The notes beneath the pieces were generated by a model, which was not told where the DNA came from, ran no database searches, and worked only from the letters and a program-made list of their open reading frames with translations. A program made the translations under genes and the position numbers. A stretch of 64,000 bases of DNA, from the NCBI GenBank assembly GCA_022446815.1, contig JAKVCD010000018.1, positions 121,411 to 185,410 of the forward strand, written 5' to 3'. Origin of the DNA: Planctomycetota bacterium. GTDB lineage: Bacteria; Planctomycetota; UBA1135; GCA-002686595. Shown here piece after piece: positions 44,478 through 51,646 of the stretch. Positions within the stretch are counted from its first letter, which is position 1. Every line of letters begins with the position of its first letter.

Positions 44478-44648
44478 TCAGGTGAACCACTCGTAGAAGG
44501 GGATAAACTTACCAGCGAGGCGTCCGAGTAAGAATCCTATCACCGCGCCTACGAGGGCGAGGGGCCAAGAGGAGAACTGCATGCCTAGGAGGCCCGCACC
44601 GATCAAGGAACCCAGGGTTGCGCAGAGGGCGATATAACAACTCTTCAT
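44478..44648 (-). CDS. Small membrane protein, 56 residues
   Basis: A short minus-strand frame from ATG 44648 encodes a 56-residue protein with a Gly-patterned hydrophobic core: SCYIALCATLGSLIGAGLLG and PLALVGAVIGFLLGRLAG, ending KFIPFYEWFT. This reads as two membrane segments linked by a short loop, similar to small Gly-zipper-type membrane proteins. It fills an otherwise empty 317-bp gap between the sulfatase and the first selenoprotein gene. No clear Shine-Dalgarno was seen, so it is only moderately supported. Confidence 0.5.
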   Translation of the reverse strand: MKSCYIALCATLGSLIGAGLLGMQFSSWPLALVGAVIGFLLGRLAGKFIPFYEWFT

Positions 44649-44724
44649 CGGCTCGAGTGTATGGATTCAATAGACCGGGTTAGAAGATCGACCTGTGCGC
44701 CCTTTGTTGTATTGTGTGGTCTCT

Positions 44725-45126
44725 ATGAAGTTGAATCCGACCTTGCTCTCTTGTGGCCTGCTTCTCGTTAGCTGCAGCCAGCTCCCTCTCGCAAACCCAC
44801 ACGGTCCCACGCCGACTTCAGAGTTAGCCGTGGAAACGGGGCTGCCGGAGGTTCGCTTCTACATGATCTCGGACACATGACCTCCCTGCCTGAAGGTCAT
44901 AGCCGCCGTGCGCGAGCTGGAGAAAGATTACGAGGGCAAGGCGACGTTCAGGGTTATTGCACCTACCGCTACCTCCTTTGACGAGATTCAAGCCTTCGGC
45001 TTCGCGGACCTCCGGAGCGGTGTAGTCGTGTTCGGCCCCGACGGGGAGGCTGAGGCGAAGCTTCCAGGCCATATGTTTGGACGCGCCGAGATCGAGGCCG
45101 GCTTGAAGAAAGCCCTTAGGGGTTGA
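44725..45126 (+). CDS. Lipoprotein selenoprotein, thioredoxin-like, TUPPC motif
   Basis: The frame from ATG 44725 has an in-frame TGA at 44878 and continues to a TGA at 45124. With the first TGA read as selenocysteine it encodes 133 residues with Sec52 and Cys55 (T-U-P-P-C). The N-terminus is a lipoprotein signal (LLSCGLLLVSCSQ). Around the Sec lies a thioredoxin-like pattern: strand VRFYMISDT, then U-PPC at the helix start (LKVIAAVRELEKDY), strand ATFRVI, strand SGVVVFGPDGE and C-terminal helix AEIEAGLKKAL. The same residues continue across the TGA in the paralogue at 47809, which strongly supports readthrough. An ordinary stop would leave a 51-residue lipopeptide cut at the active site. Redox partner and substrate are unknown. 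It lies directly before cobT. Confidence 0.75.
44877..44900 (+). promoter_or_regulatory. SECIS-like stem-loop at the UGA of the first selenoprotein
   Basis: ATGACCT (44877-44883) pairs perfectly with AGGTCAT (44894-44900) around a 10-nt loop, so the UGA sits at the base of a 7-bp hairpin. The paralogue has the same hairpin with 5 bp and an identical loop length. This differs from the fdhF layout, where the loop is further downstream. Confidence 0.45.
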
Positions 45127-45385
45127 GCCGGACAGAGAGGGCTTTTGAGCTCGAGCAATCAGCCGGATCGCTCCCCGTCACGCAGAGGTAAACCGCACGA
45201 ATCGCTACGAGATCCTCTGAGAGTCATGATTCTCAAATGACGCGTTCACTGGGAGTGCTCCCGGACCTCACCCCTGCATGTCTCCTAAAGGTGGCCATAA
45301 GCGTAAAGGGTTCTTCGGCTTCCTACAGCCGACCCGAGCTCTACGGGCATAGAATCCTCGACCCGTTTCGACCGGTTTGAGAGCC
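45127..45385 (+). other. Leader region of the cobT operon
   Basis: No gene is supported. It contains a hairpin TCGGCT-TCCTAC-AGCCGA at 45315-45332 about 55 bp before cobT. I looked for a cobalamin riboswitch B12 box on the plus strand and did not find a convincing one; a weak partial match lies on the opposite strand near 45280-45295. Confidence 0.4.
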
Positions 45386-46420
45386 ATGAACGTAGAAGCA
45401 CGCGATGCGGCGCGAGCGCGCCAAGGACAACTTACAAAACCCCCTGGTAGCCTCGGTGCCCTAGAAGATGTGGCCGTCACTTTGGCCGGTATCCAAGGGG
45501 TCGAACTCCCGCAGAGCCGCCCAGCAGCTGCTCTGATCTTCGCCTCTGATCACCCCGTAACCTGTCACGGCGTCTCTGCATATCCGCCTTCGGTCACTAG
45601 CGCGATGATGGCGAACTTCGCTGGCGGAGGCGCAGCTTCAACGGTCTTCGCCGCAAACCTCGGAGTATCCCTCTCTGTCTTTGATGTCGGCGTTGCGTCG
45701 AGCTACCCGCCCTCTGACTTTGTGCGGCAGTCTGAGATCGCCGGTACAGCTGGTGATCTGCGAACGGAAGATGCCCTCGACAGGGAGGCCTTTGAGGCAG
45801 CATGGAGGTCTGGCGCAGTGGCGATTGAACAGCTCGAGAGTGACGTGCGCGTCGTGCTCTTCGGAGAGATGGGGATAGGTAACACAACCCCAGCAGCTGC
45901 TCTGAGCGCGGCGCTCTTGGGGCGGCCCGCAATAGACCTCGTCGGACCCGGCACCGGGGTTGAGGGAGAGGCTCTAGAGAACAAGCGTCGTGTCGTGCAG
46001 GACGCATTGGACAGGGTGGGGCCTCTCGACCCGGCAGCAGGTCTGGAGGCGCTGCGGCGCCTCGGTGGGCGAGAGCTCGTTGCGATAGCGGGCGCTACGA
46101 CAGCAGCTGTCGAGCGTGGCATGGCCGTTCTCGTCGACGGGTTTATTGTCACTGCCGCGGTGCTCGCTGCGGTTCGTGCGAAGCCAGAAGTCAGGGATGG
46201 TCTCTTGTTCGCGCACAGGTCTATGGAGCCAGGCCATCGCACTTTGCTTGAGGATCTTGAGGCTGACGCCTTGCTCGATCTTGGCTTGCGCTTGGGCGAG
46301 TGCAGCGGCGCCTTGGCAGCGCTCCCGCTCTTGGACTTGGCGTGTGCGATGCACGCGGGCATGGCTACCTTCGAAGAGGCCTCGATCGAAGGACCAGTTG
46401 AGGAGGAGGCTGGGTCGTGA
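45386..46420 (+). CDS. cobT: Nicotinate-nucleotide--dimethylbenzimidazole phosphoribosyltransferase
   Basis: A 344-residue enzyme that activates the lower-ligand base (typically dimethylbenzimidazole) as its ribotide during nucleotide-loop assembly of cobalamin. Diagnostic motifs: LTKPPGSLGALED, DHPVTCHGVSAYPPSVTSAM, NFAGGGAASTVFA, GEMGIGNTTPAAAL and RSMEPGHR. The catalytic Glu of the family lies in the C-terminal part (not assigned). A TTG at 45377 is in frame upstream, but ATG 45386 fits the family. cobS overlaps its stop by 4 bp. Confidence 0.92.
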   Translation: MNVEARDAARARQGQLTKPPGSLGALEDVAVTLAGIQGVELPQSRPAAALIFASDHPVTCHGVSAYPPSVTSAMMANFAGGGAASTVFAANLGVSLSVFDVGVASSYPPSDFVRQSEIAGTAGDLRTEDALDREAFEAAWRSGAVAIEQLESDVRVVLFGEMGIGNTTPAAALSAALLGRPAIDLVGPGTGVEGEALENKRRVVQDALDRVGPLDPAAGLEALRRLGGRELVAIAGATTAAVERGMAVLVDGFIVTAAVLAAVRAKPEVRDGLLFAHRSMEPGHRTLLEDLEADALLDLGLRLGECSGALAALPLLDLACAMHAGMATFEEASIEGPVEEEAGS

Positions 46421-47223
46421 CCCCTGCGCCGCTTCGGGGAGCTCGTGCAGCCTTTGTCTTCCTGACACGGCTACCTCTCGGCGGATTCCCCTATAGCGAC
46501 GCTGATTGGCGTTGGGCGTCAGCTTTCTTTCCCTTCGTGGGGCTCGCTCTAGGCCTACTGGCGGCCGGAGTGCATGCGCTCTTGGCGCCTTATGGTGCGC
46601 TCGTTGCTGCAGCCTTCGCGATCGCAGCGATCATCTTGGTGACTGGGGCCTTTCATGAGGACGGCCTCGCAGACAGCGCGGACGCTCTCGGCGGCGGGCT
46701 TGAGCCGCGAGAGCGGGTGCTCGAGATCCTCAAGGACAGCAGGCTGGGAACCTATGGGACGACGGCACTGCTGCTCTCGATCCTCTTCCGCGTCGTGATC
46801 CTCGCGGAGCTGTTTGGTGGAGAGGTCGTTTCTTCGCGTCTCTTCCCCGAGCTCGCGCTCACTGACGCAGGTTGGGCGCTCGTCTGCGCACACGTCCTCG
46901 CTAGGGTCGGTCCGGTCTCTCTCATGGCTACGCTCCCTTACGCGACGAGCGATGAGCACTCGAAGAGTAGGCACTTGCTCGGTACAACCTGGAGACAGGC
47001 TGTGTGCGCTGGGCTCTGGGGCGCTGCTGTCCTCGCGATCGCGCCTGTCTCCTCTGTAGGTGTCCTTGCGATCACAGCCTCGCTCGCCGTCTTCACCTCT
47101 TGGTTTGGTCGTAGGTGCCTCGCGAGGGTCGACGGGATCACCGGCGACTTCCTCGGGGCGCTCGAGCAAGCAGGGGAGGTAGTTGTCCTCTTGGTGCTCT
47201 TGATCGTCGCGCATCATGGCTGA
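46417..47223 (+). CDS. cobS: Adenosylcobinamide-GDP ribazoletransferase
   Basis: A 268-residue polytopic membrane enzyme that joins alpha-ribazole to adenosylcobinamide-GDP. The family signatures FLTRLPLGGFPYS at the N-terminus and GAFHEDGLADSADALGGG (acidic Mg site) followed by LEILKDSRLGTYG are clear. It starts with GTG at 46417 overlapping the cobT stop, with a strong ribosome-binding site (AGGAGGAGG, 46401-46409). About six hydrophobic segments follow. cobC overlaps its end by 8 bp. Confidence 0.92.
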   Translation: MTPAPLRGARAAFVFLTRLPLGGFPYSDADWRWASAFFPFVGLALGLLAAGVHALLAPYGALVAAAFAIAAIILVTGAFHEDGLADSADALGGGLEPRERVLEILKDSRLGTYGTTALLLSILFRVVILAELFGGEVVSSRLFPELALTDAGWALVCAHVLARVGPVSLMATLPYATSDEHSKSRHLLGTTWRQAVCAGLWGAAVLAIAPVSSVGVLAITASLAVFTSWFGRRCLARVDGITGDFLGALEQAGEVVVLLVLLIVAHHG

Positions 47224-47752
47224 GCTCGTCTGCTTTCGACACGCGGCCGTCACTGTGAAGGGGCTCTGTTATGGCCGAGCTGATGTCCCGGTGGAGATCA
47301 CTCCAGAGGCTGCTTGCGCTGAGCTTGACCCTGCTAGCTTCGAGAGGGTCTGGTCATCACCCTCGGCGCGCTGTGCTGATGTCGCCCGCGCACTCGTCGC
47401 GCGCCCGGGACCTGCTCCGAGGCTCGAGATTGACGAGCGCCTCTATGAGTTGGACTTTGGTGAGTGGGAGTCCAAGCCTTGGGATGAGCTTCCGGTAGGG
47501 GCGAGGGAGGCGTGGGCTGAGGATTGGAAGCGCGCCGCGCCGCCTGCCGGGGAGTCTCTGCCAGAGCTAGAAGAGAGGGTCAGGGAGTGGCACCAGGGGC
47601 TCGCTGAGGCAGAGCGCCACCTCTTGATAGCGCACGCTGGCGTCGTCCGCGCGCTGTGGGTCATCCGGGAGGGCATCGTGTGGGACGAGGCTATGTCGAG
47701 AGCGGTTCCTCACACGCAGGCGTTGCGCATGCCCACACCGAAGGTGGGGTGA
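47216..47752 (+). CDS. cobC: Histidine phosphatase, probable alpha-ribazole phosphatase
   Basis: A 178-residue histidine-phosphatase-superfamily protein. The catalytic RH is in LVCFRHAAVTV (the family usually has RHG; here Arg-His-Ala), with SPSARCADVARAL, YELDFGEWESKPWDEL and the second catalytic His in LLIAHAGVVRAL. In this context it would remove the 5'-phosphate of alpha-ribazole phosphate. The Gly-to-Ala change beside the catalytic His is common in CobC-like proteins. The second selenoprotein gene starts 56 bp downstream. cobU/cobP is absent from the cluster. Confidence 0.85.
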   Translation: MAELVCFRHAAVTVKGLCYGRADVPVEITPEAACAELDPASFERVWSSPSARCADVARALVARPGPAPRLEIDERLYELDFGEWESKPWDELPVGAREAWAEDWKRAAPPAGESLPELEERVREWHQGLAEAERHLLIAHAGVVRALWVIREGIVWDEAMSRAVPHTQALRMPTPKVG

Positions 47753-47808
47753 TCTTGAGGCCCTAGTTCGCTGCATCGTGGAATCGACTTTTTTATAGAC
47801 TGTCTCGC

Positions 47809-48336
47809 ATGAACATGAGATCTGCACTTCTCCCTGTTGGCTTGTCGCTCTTCAGCTGCAGCCAAGCTCCAGAGGAAACTTCTGAGCCCTCCGAAGAGCT
47901 CGTGCAGCCCAGCGAGGTCGTCTCACAAGAGGCTGCTCCGGCCGCGGAGGTCATCTCACAAGAGGCTGCAGAGCCCAGTGAGCCAGTCACGAAGGCTGTC
48001 ATCTCTCTCGGAGACATCGCCCCGAAGGAGGTCGCCTCAAAGGCGCTCCCCGAGGTCCGCTACTACCTGCTCGCTGAGACATGACCTATGTGCTTGAAGG
48101 TCTCAGCCGCCGTGCGCGAGCTTGAGCAAGAGTACAAGGGCCAGGCGATCTTCGAGATCAAGACGCCCCAAGAGACAGCCGCCTCTTATGACAAGATCCT
48201 CGCCTTTGGCTTCGCGGATTTAAGGCACGGTCTGGTCATCTTCGACGCTAATGGAGCACCTACTCTGAAGCTCCCCGGGCACGCCTACGGTCGCGCCCAA
48301 ATCGAGGCCGGCCTGAAGGCTGCCTTAGGGAAGTAG
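47809..48336 (+). CDS. Lipoprotein selenoprotein, thioredoxin-like, TUPMC motif
   Basis: Read through the in-frame TGA at 48082, this gene encodes 175 residues with Sec92 and Cys95 (T-U-P-M-C). The N-terminus is a lipoprotein signal (LLPVGLSLFSC) followed by a 50-residue Ser/Glu/Val-rich tether with repeats of the type VSQEAAPAAEVISQEAA. The thioredoxin-like domain matches the 44725 gene across the UGA: LPEVRYYLLAET-U-PMCLKV, SAAVRELEQEYKGQA, AFGFADLRHGLVIFD and LKLPGHAYGRAQIEAGLKAAL. The longer tether may hold the domain further from the membrane. The gene follows cobC by 56 bp. Selenocysteine is inferred from the paralogue match; no protein evidence is available here. Confidence 0.75.
48082..48106 (+). 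promoter_or_regulatory. SECIS-like stem-loop of the second selenoprotein
   Basis: Two alternative hairpins are possible. GACCT (48083-48087) can pair with AGGTC (48098-48102) as in the first gene. Or TTGA (48094-48097) can pair with TCAG (48103-48106) around an AGGTC loop, which puts GGTC at positions 18-21 counted from the U of UGA, near the fdhF arrangement. Folding by program is needed to choose. Confidence 0.4.
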
Positions 48337-48411
48337 CACCGCGAGATTCTCTAGGCCTAGGCATAAGGCTGCCCTCAAGTTTGATCCTAGGTCCTTCGAG
48401 TCGTAGCGAAG

Positions 48412-48487
<76 letters not shown>

Positions 48488-48656
48488 TCTCTAGGGGCCT
48501 GCAAGCGGCCCTCAGCGCGAAGCAGGATAGCGTGAGGCGGTTCTCACCGAAAGGGGGGTGTCGCTCGGCGCGAAAGCTCTGAAGATGGATGTGTTGAGAC
48601 TGTCACGACCTCCGTGAGATCGACTCATAGCCTCCATACCTCTTCCAAGAATCACC

Positions 48657-49769
48657 ATGCGCATGATGCAGCACTTCGCGGTCCTCGGCTTCACGCTCTT
48701 GCTCAGCTCTATGGCGAGCTTCGACGACCCCGTCGTAGAGCCGCTGTTGGATGAAGCCGCTGCAGAGGACGAGGACCCCGAAGAGGGGGACAGCGAAGTC
48801 GTTGAAGAGCCCAAGGCGCGCAGCACCTGGGAGTATCTGGCAGAGAAGTACGACGCTGATGAGGACGGCCAGATCACGCCGGAGGAGTACGGGCGTGATG
48901 AGACGCACTTCAAGCGGCTTGACGTGGACTCCGATGGAGTCATCTCTAAGGCCGAGATTGATGAGCGTGACCGAGCCTCTCGCGGCGGCAGGGGTGGGGG
49001 CGGCCGTGGAGGTCGAGGTGGTCGCGGGCGGAGAGGGGAAGGCGAAGCTCGTCCGGCCCGCGGCGTCGCGCCTCTCGAGGGGAGCGAGGCTCCCGACTTT
49101 GAGCTCTTAGTCCTCGCCGAGCGCAAGGCCTCGAAGAGAGAGGCGGAGGCAGGAAAGGACGAAGAGGGAGAGGCGCCCGAAGATGAGAAGGAGCAAGGGG
49201 CCTCTGAAGAAGAGGGAGGGGTGAAGGAGGAGGCAGAGAAGAAGCTCAAGCTCTCCTCTTTCCAAGAGAGAAAGCGGCCGGTCGCGTTGATCTTCGGCAG
49301 CTACACATGACCTCCCTTCCGGTCGTCGGTCGGACGACTCACAGAGATCGAGGAGCAGTACGGTGAGGAGGTCGAGTTCATCGTCGTCTACATCCGCGAA
49401 GCGCACGCTCTTGATGGGATCAGCCCTCGTGGTGTGGGAGGTGATCACCCCGTCGTTGAAGAGCCTCTGACGGTGCAGGAGCGCATCGCTGTGGCGAAGC
49501 GCTGCGACGCGAAGCTCGACCTCTCGGCCTTCACGGTCGTCATTGATGACATCAAGGACACCACCAACCTCGCGTATGCAGCCTTCCCCGACAGGCTCTA
49601 TCTGGTCGATGGAGAGGGACGCATCGCCTACGCAGGCGGGCGCGGGCCCCATGAGTTCTTACCGAATGAGCTCGAAGACTCGATCCGTGAGCAGCTGGGC
49701 TTGGAGCCTATCGAGCGAGAAGAAGAGCCGCGGCGCAGGGGGGGCTCCTCGCGTAGACGCCCTCGTTAG
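48657..49769 (+). CDS. EF-hand and deiodinase-like selenoprotein
   Basis: Read through the in-frame TGA at 49308 this gene encodes 370 residues with Sec218. Order: hydrophobic N-terminus (probable signal), two EF-hand loops (Asp66-Glu77 and Asp89-Glu100, both with the D-x-D-x-D-G pattern), a Gly/Arg-rich linker (about 109-127), then a thioredoxin-like domain from APDFEL (residue 145). A 40-residue charged insertion (about 155-195) precedes KLSSFQERKRPVALIFGSYT-U-PPF. After Sec: FIVVYIREAHALDG, and later RLYLVDGEGRIAYAGG. GSxTUPPF and YIxEAHxxDG are hallmarks of the iodothyronine deiodinase family, in which Sec is catalytic. Bacterial members have no proven substrate. An ordinary stop would cut off the whole catalytic half. 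No thyroid-hormone role is implied. Confidence 0.8.
49308..49339 (+). promoter_or_regulatory. Bacterial SECIS-like hairpin after UGA of the deiodinase-like gene
   Basis: GGTCGTC (49321-49327) pairs with GACGACT (49333-49339), 7 bp including one G-U, closing a 5-nt loop GGTCG. Counting the U of UGA as 1, GGUC falls at 21-24; in E. coli fdhF the apical GGUC lies at 22-25. This is the best SECIS candidate in the window. Confidence 0.6.
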
Positions 49770-49794
49770 GGCTGGGCAGTGGCGCCCGAGTGGA

Positions 49795-49812
49795 TTGGGG
49801 TATTTACCCCAA
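49795..49812. promoter_or_regulatory. 18-bp inverted repeat, site 1
   Basis: TTGGGGTA-TT-TACCCCAA is a perfect 8-2-8 inverted repeat, 113 bp before the response-regulator gene at 49925. A related element (15 of 18 identical) is at 54773-54790. The 7-2-7 symmetry is the spacing used by NarL-type regulators, though their heptamers face the other way in E. coli. Confidence 0.55.
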
Positions 49813-49924
49813 CCCTGTGAGGGGGCAGGAGAGGCTAATCTAGTGAACGCTGAGCGCCCTTTGGGTGCGTAGGCGACGCCTCCCAGGGCGCTCGTGGAGT
49901 TCTCCAGCGGGCGCTATCCCCGCC

Positions 49925-50578
49925 ATGGAAGCTATTCGAATTCTCCTCGTCGATGATCACGCCCTCGTACGTGAGGCGCTCGCCGTTCAGCTCGCGAACT
50001 GGGTCGAGTTCGAGGTGGTCGGCATGGCAGAGGACGCTGGCGCAGGCCTCAACGTAGCGGTGGAGCTCAAGCCGGATGTCATCGTCATGGACATCGACAT
50101 GCCTGGGATCATCTGCTTTGACGCGGCAGAGCGGATCAAGTCGAGGCTCGCGGACGTAAAGATCATCTTCCTCTCCAGCGCGCTTCACGACCACTACATC
50201 GAGAGCGCTCTCAAGGCGGGCGCTTCGGCTTACCTCCACAAGGGAGAGCCAACAGAGACCCTCGCGATGGCCATCCGTGAGGTCGCCGCGGGAGGGAACT
50301 ATTTCTCTGATGAGATACGCAGCCGAATCGTCGAAAAGGACGGGAGCTACTCCCTCGCGGATGGCGCGAAGCTCCGCTCGAAGATCCTCACAGATCGTGA
50401 GATCGAGGTCCTCAGGTACCTCGCTCGTGGACTGACTAAGAAAGAGATCGCGGGTCTGATGCACCTCAGTCCTAAGACCATCGAGAGCCACAGCGCGCGC
50501 GTGATGGACAAGCTCGATATCCACGACCGTGTCGAGCTCGCCCGCTACGCTATTCGAGAGGGTCTCATTGACGCCTGA
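49925..50578 (+). CDS. NarL/FixJ family response regulator
   Basis: A 217-residue two-component regulator. The receiver domain has the acidic pair in LLVDDHALVREAL, the phospho-acceptor Asp56 in VIVMDIDMPG and Lys in SAYLHKGEP. The C-terminal LuxR/NarL helix-turn-helix is clear (LTDREIEVLRYLARGLTKKEIAGLMHLSPKTIESHSARVMDKL). ATG 49925 is chosen as the first residue before the receiver; the frame is open upstream. It is the first of a set with an unknown secreted protein, a hybrid kinase and a porin-like protein, and lies downstream of inverted repeat site 1. Confidence 0.92.
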   Translation: MEAIRILLVDDHALVREALAVQLANWVEFEVVGMAEDAGAGLNVAVELKPDVIVMDIDMPGIICFDAAERIKSRLADVKIIFLSSALHDHYIESALKAGASAYLHKGEPTETLAMAIREVAAGGNYFSDEIRSRIVEKDGSYSLADGAKLRSKILTDREIEVLRYLARGLTKKEIAGLMHLSPKTIESHSARVMDKLDIHDRVELARYAIREGLIDA

Positions 50579-50597
50579 ACTACGAGACTCCTGACCT

Positions 50598-51632
50598 ATG
50601 AACATGTACTCCAAGCTCCAGAGATGGTCCCTCGCAGCGCTCATCCCTTGCCTCATGGCTGGAGAGCTCGCTGCCCAGCGCTCAGAGGCCTTCTGTGCGC
50701 TCCGAGATCCCGACCGAGAGATTCGCCTCTTAGCGCCGGCTTACGAGAAGCACGTGAGCCTCGTCCGCACGATCTCTAAGGACGCGCGCTCGCAGATCCT
50801 CGGGGAGTTGCCCTTTTCGATCCACTTCGACGAGCTCGGCCAGCACACCCTCTACGTCGTCTTAGGCGAGAAGAAGGAGGTCCTCGGCTACGTCCACGTC
50901 CGCTCCGAGTCCTTCAGCTGGGGTCTCGTGAGGATCGCATGGATGATGAACACAAACCTCGACATCACGGGCTACCGCTTTCAGCGCTGTCGCTCTCAGC
51001 ACCGCGCTGAGCTTGAGTCCGAGAAGACCGCGACTCAACTCATCGGGAAGAGCCCTAAGGCGCTCGTCGCCATGCTGACTCCTGACGGCGCCGCCCTCCG
51101 CCCCGGCGCGGCGGACGTCTCAGAGGGCGCGAACGAGCTCATGCACGTCATGGTGCAGAGCGCGATCAAGACTCGCGTCGTGACCGGGATCGTGTGGGAG
51201 CGAGAGGTGGGCTCGGTCAAGGCGACCGCGCTCGCCCTCCGTCACTTGGCGGATTTCGCGCGGGTGGAGGAGGTCGAGAGAGTCTATGGCGCGAAGAGCC
51301 AGGCCTCGCTTGAGGCCTCTGGGCTCGGGGAGTCCATCGGCTTTGACCGCTCAGCAGTGCTCTCCTGGAGCGCTCTTAGGAAGAACAAGCGAGGCGCAGG
51401 AGCGGTCTTTCGCACGCCTTGGTCGGCGGGTGATATGAGTGCGAAGCTGTGGTGGGTGCTGGGGCCGCAGGGCGAGATACTTGCCGTCGAGGACCCTGAG
51501 CGTTCGCTAGCGCCTGAAGCCATGGCGCGGTTCACGAACCTCATTGGGAGGACGTTTCAGAGCACTGATGAGTGCAGCTCCGCTAGCGAGCTCGCGGCGC
51601 TAGAGGTCTCCTTGCTCCTCAAGGAGAGCTGA
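50598..51632 (+). CDS. Secreted protein of unknown function
   Basis: A 344-residue protein with a signal peptide (LAALIPCLMAGELAAQ). I do not recognise it. It has mixed alpha/beta content (SIHFDELGQHTLYVVLGEKK, VLGYVHVRSESFSWGLVRIAWMM) and few Cys. The arrangement of GYVHVRSE, a long helix and a later beta region recalls FMN-binding domains used in some electron-transfer and sensing proteins, but this is only an impression. It sits between the response regulator and the hybrid kinase on the same strand (19 bp and 14 bp gaps), so it may be the periplasmic input partner of that kinase. Confidence 0.6.
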   Translation: MNMYSKLQRWSLAALIPCLMAGELAAQRSEAFCALRDPDREIRLLAPAYEKHVSLVRTISKDARSQILGELPFSIHFDELGQHTLYVVLGEKKEVLGYVHVRSESFSWGLVRIAWMMNTNLDITGYRFQRCRSQHRAELESEKTATQLIGKSPKALVAMLTPDGAALRPGAADVSEGANELMHVMVQSAIKTRVVTGIVWEREVGSVKATALALRHLADFARVEEVERVYGAKSQASLEASGLGESIGFDRSAVLSWSALRKNKRGAGAVFRTPWSAGDMSAKLWWVLGPQGEILAVEDPERSLAPEAMARFTNLIGRTFQSTDECSSASELAALEVSLLLKES

Positions 51633-51646
51633 GTTAAGCGACCGCT

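Noticed and set aside
45270..45300. Partial B12-box-like sequence (CTGCATGTCTCCT region) as a cobalamin riboswitch for cobT
   Set aside because: The match is on the opposite strand to cobT and imperfect; no supporting core stems were recognised.
48512..49249. Long minus-strand frame opposite the deiodinase-like gene
   Set aside because: Ser/Pro-rich low-complexity product is the antisense shadow of the charged, Gly-rich coding sequence on the plus strand.
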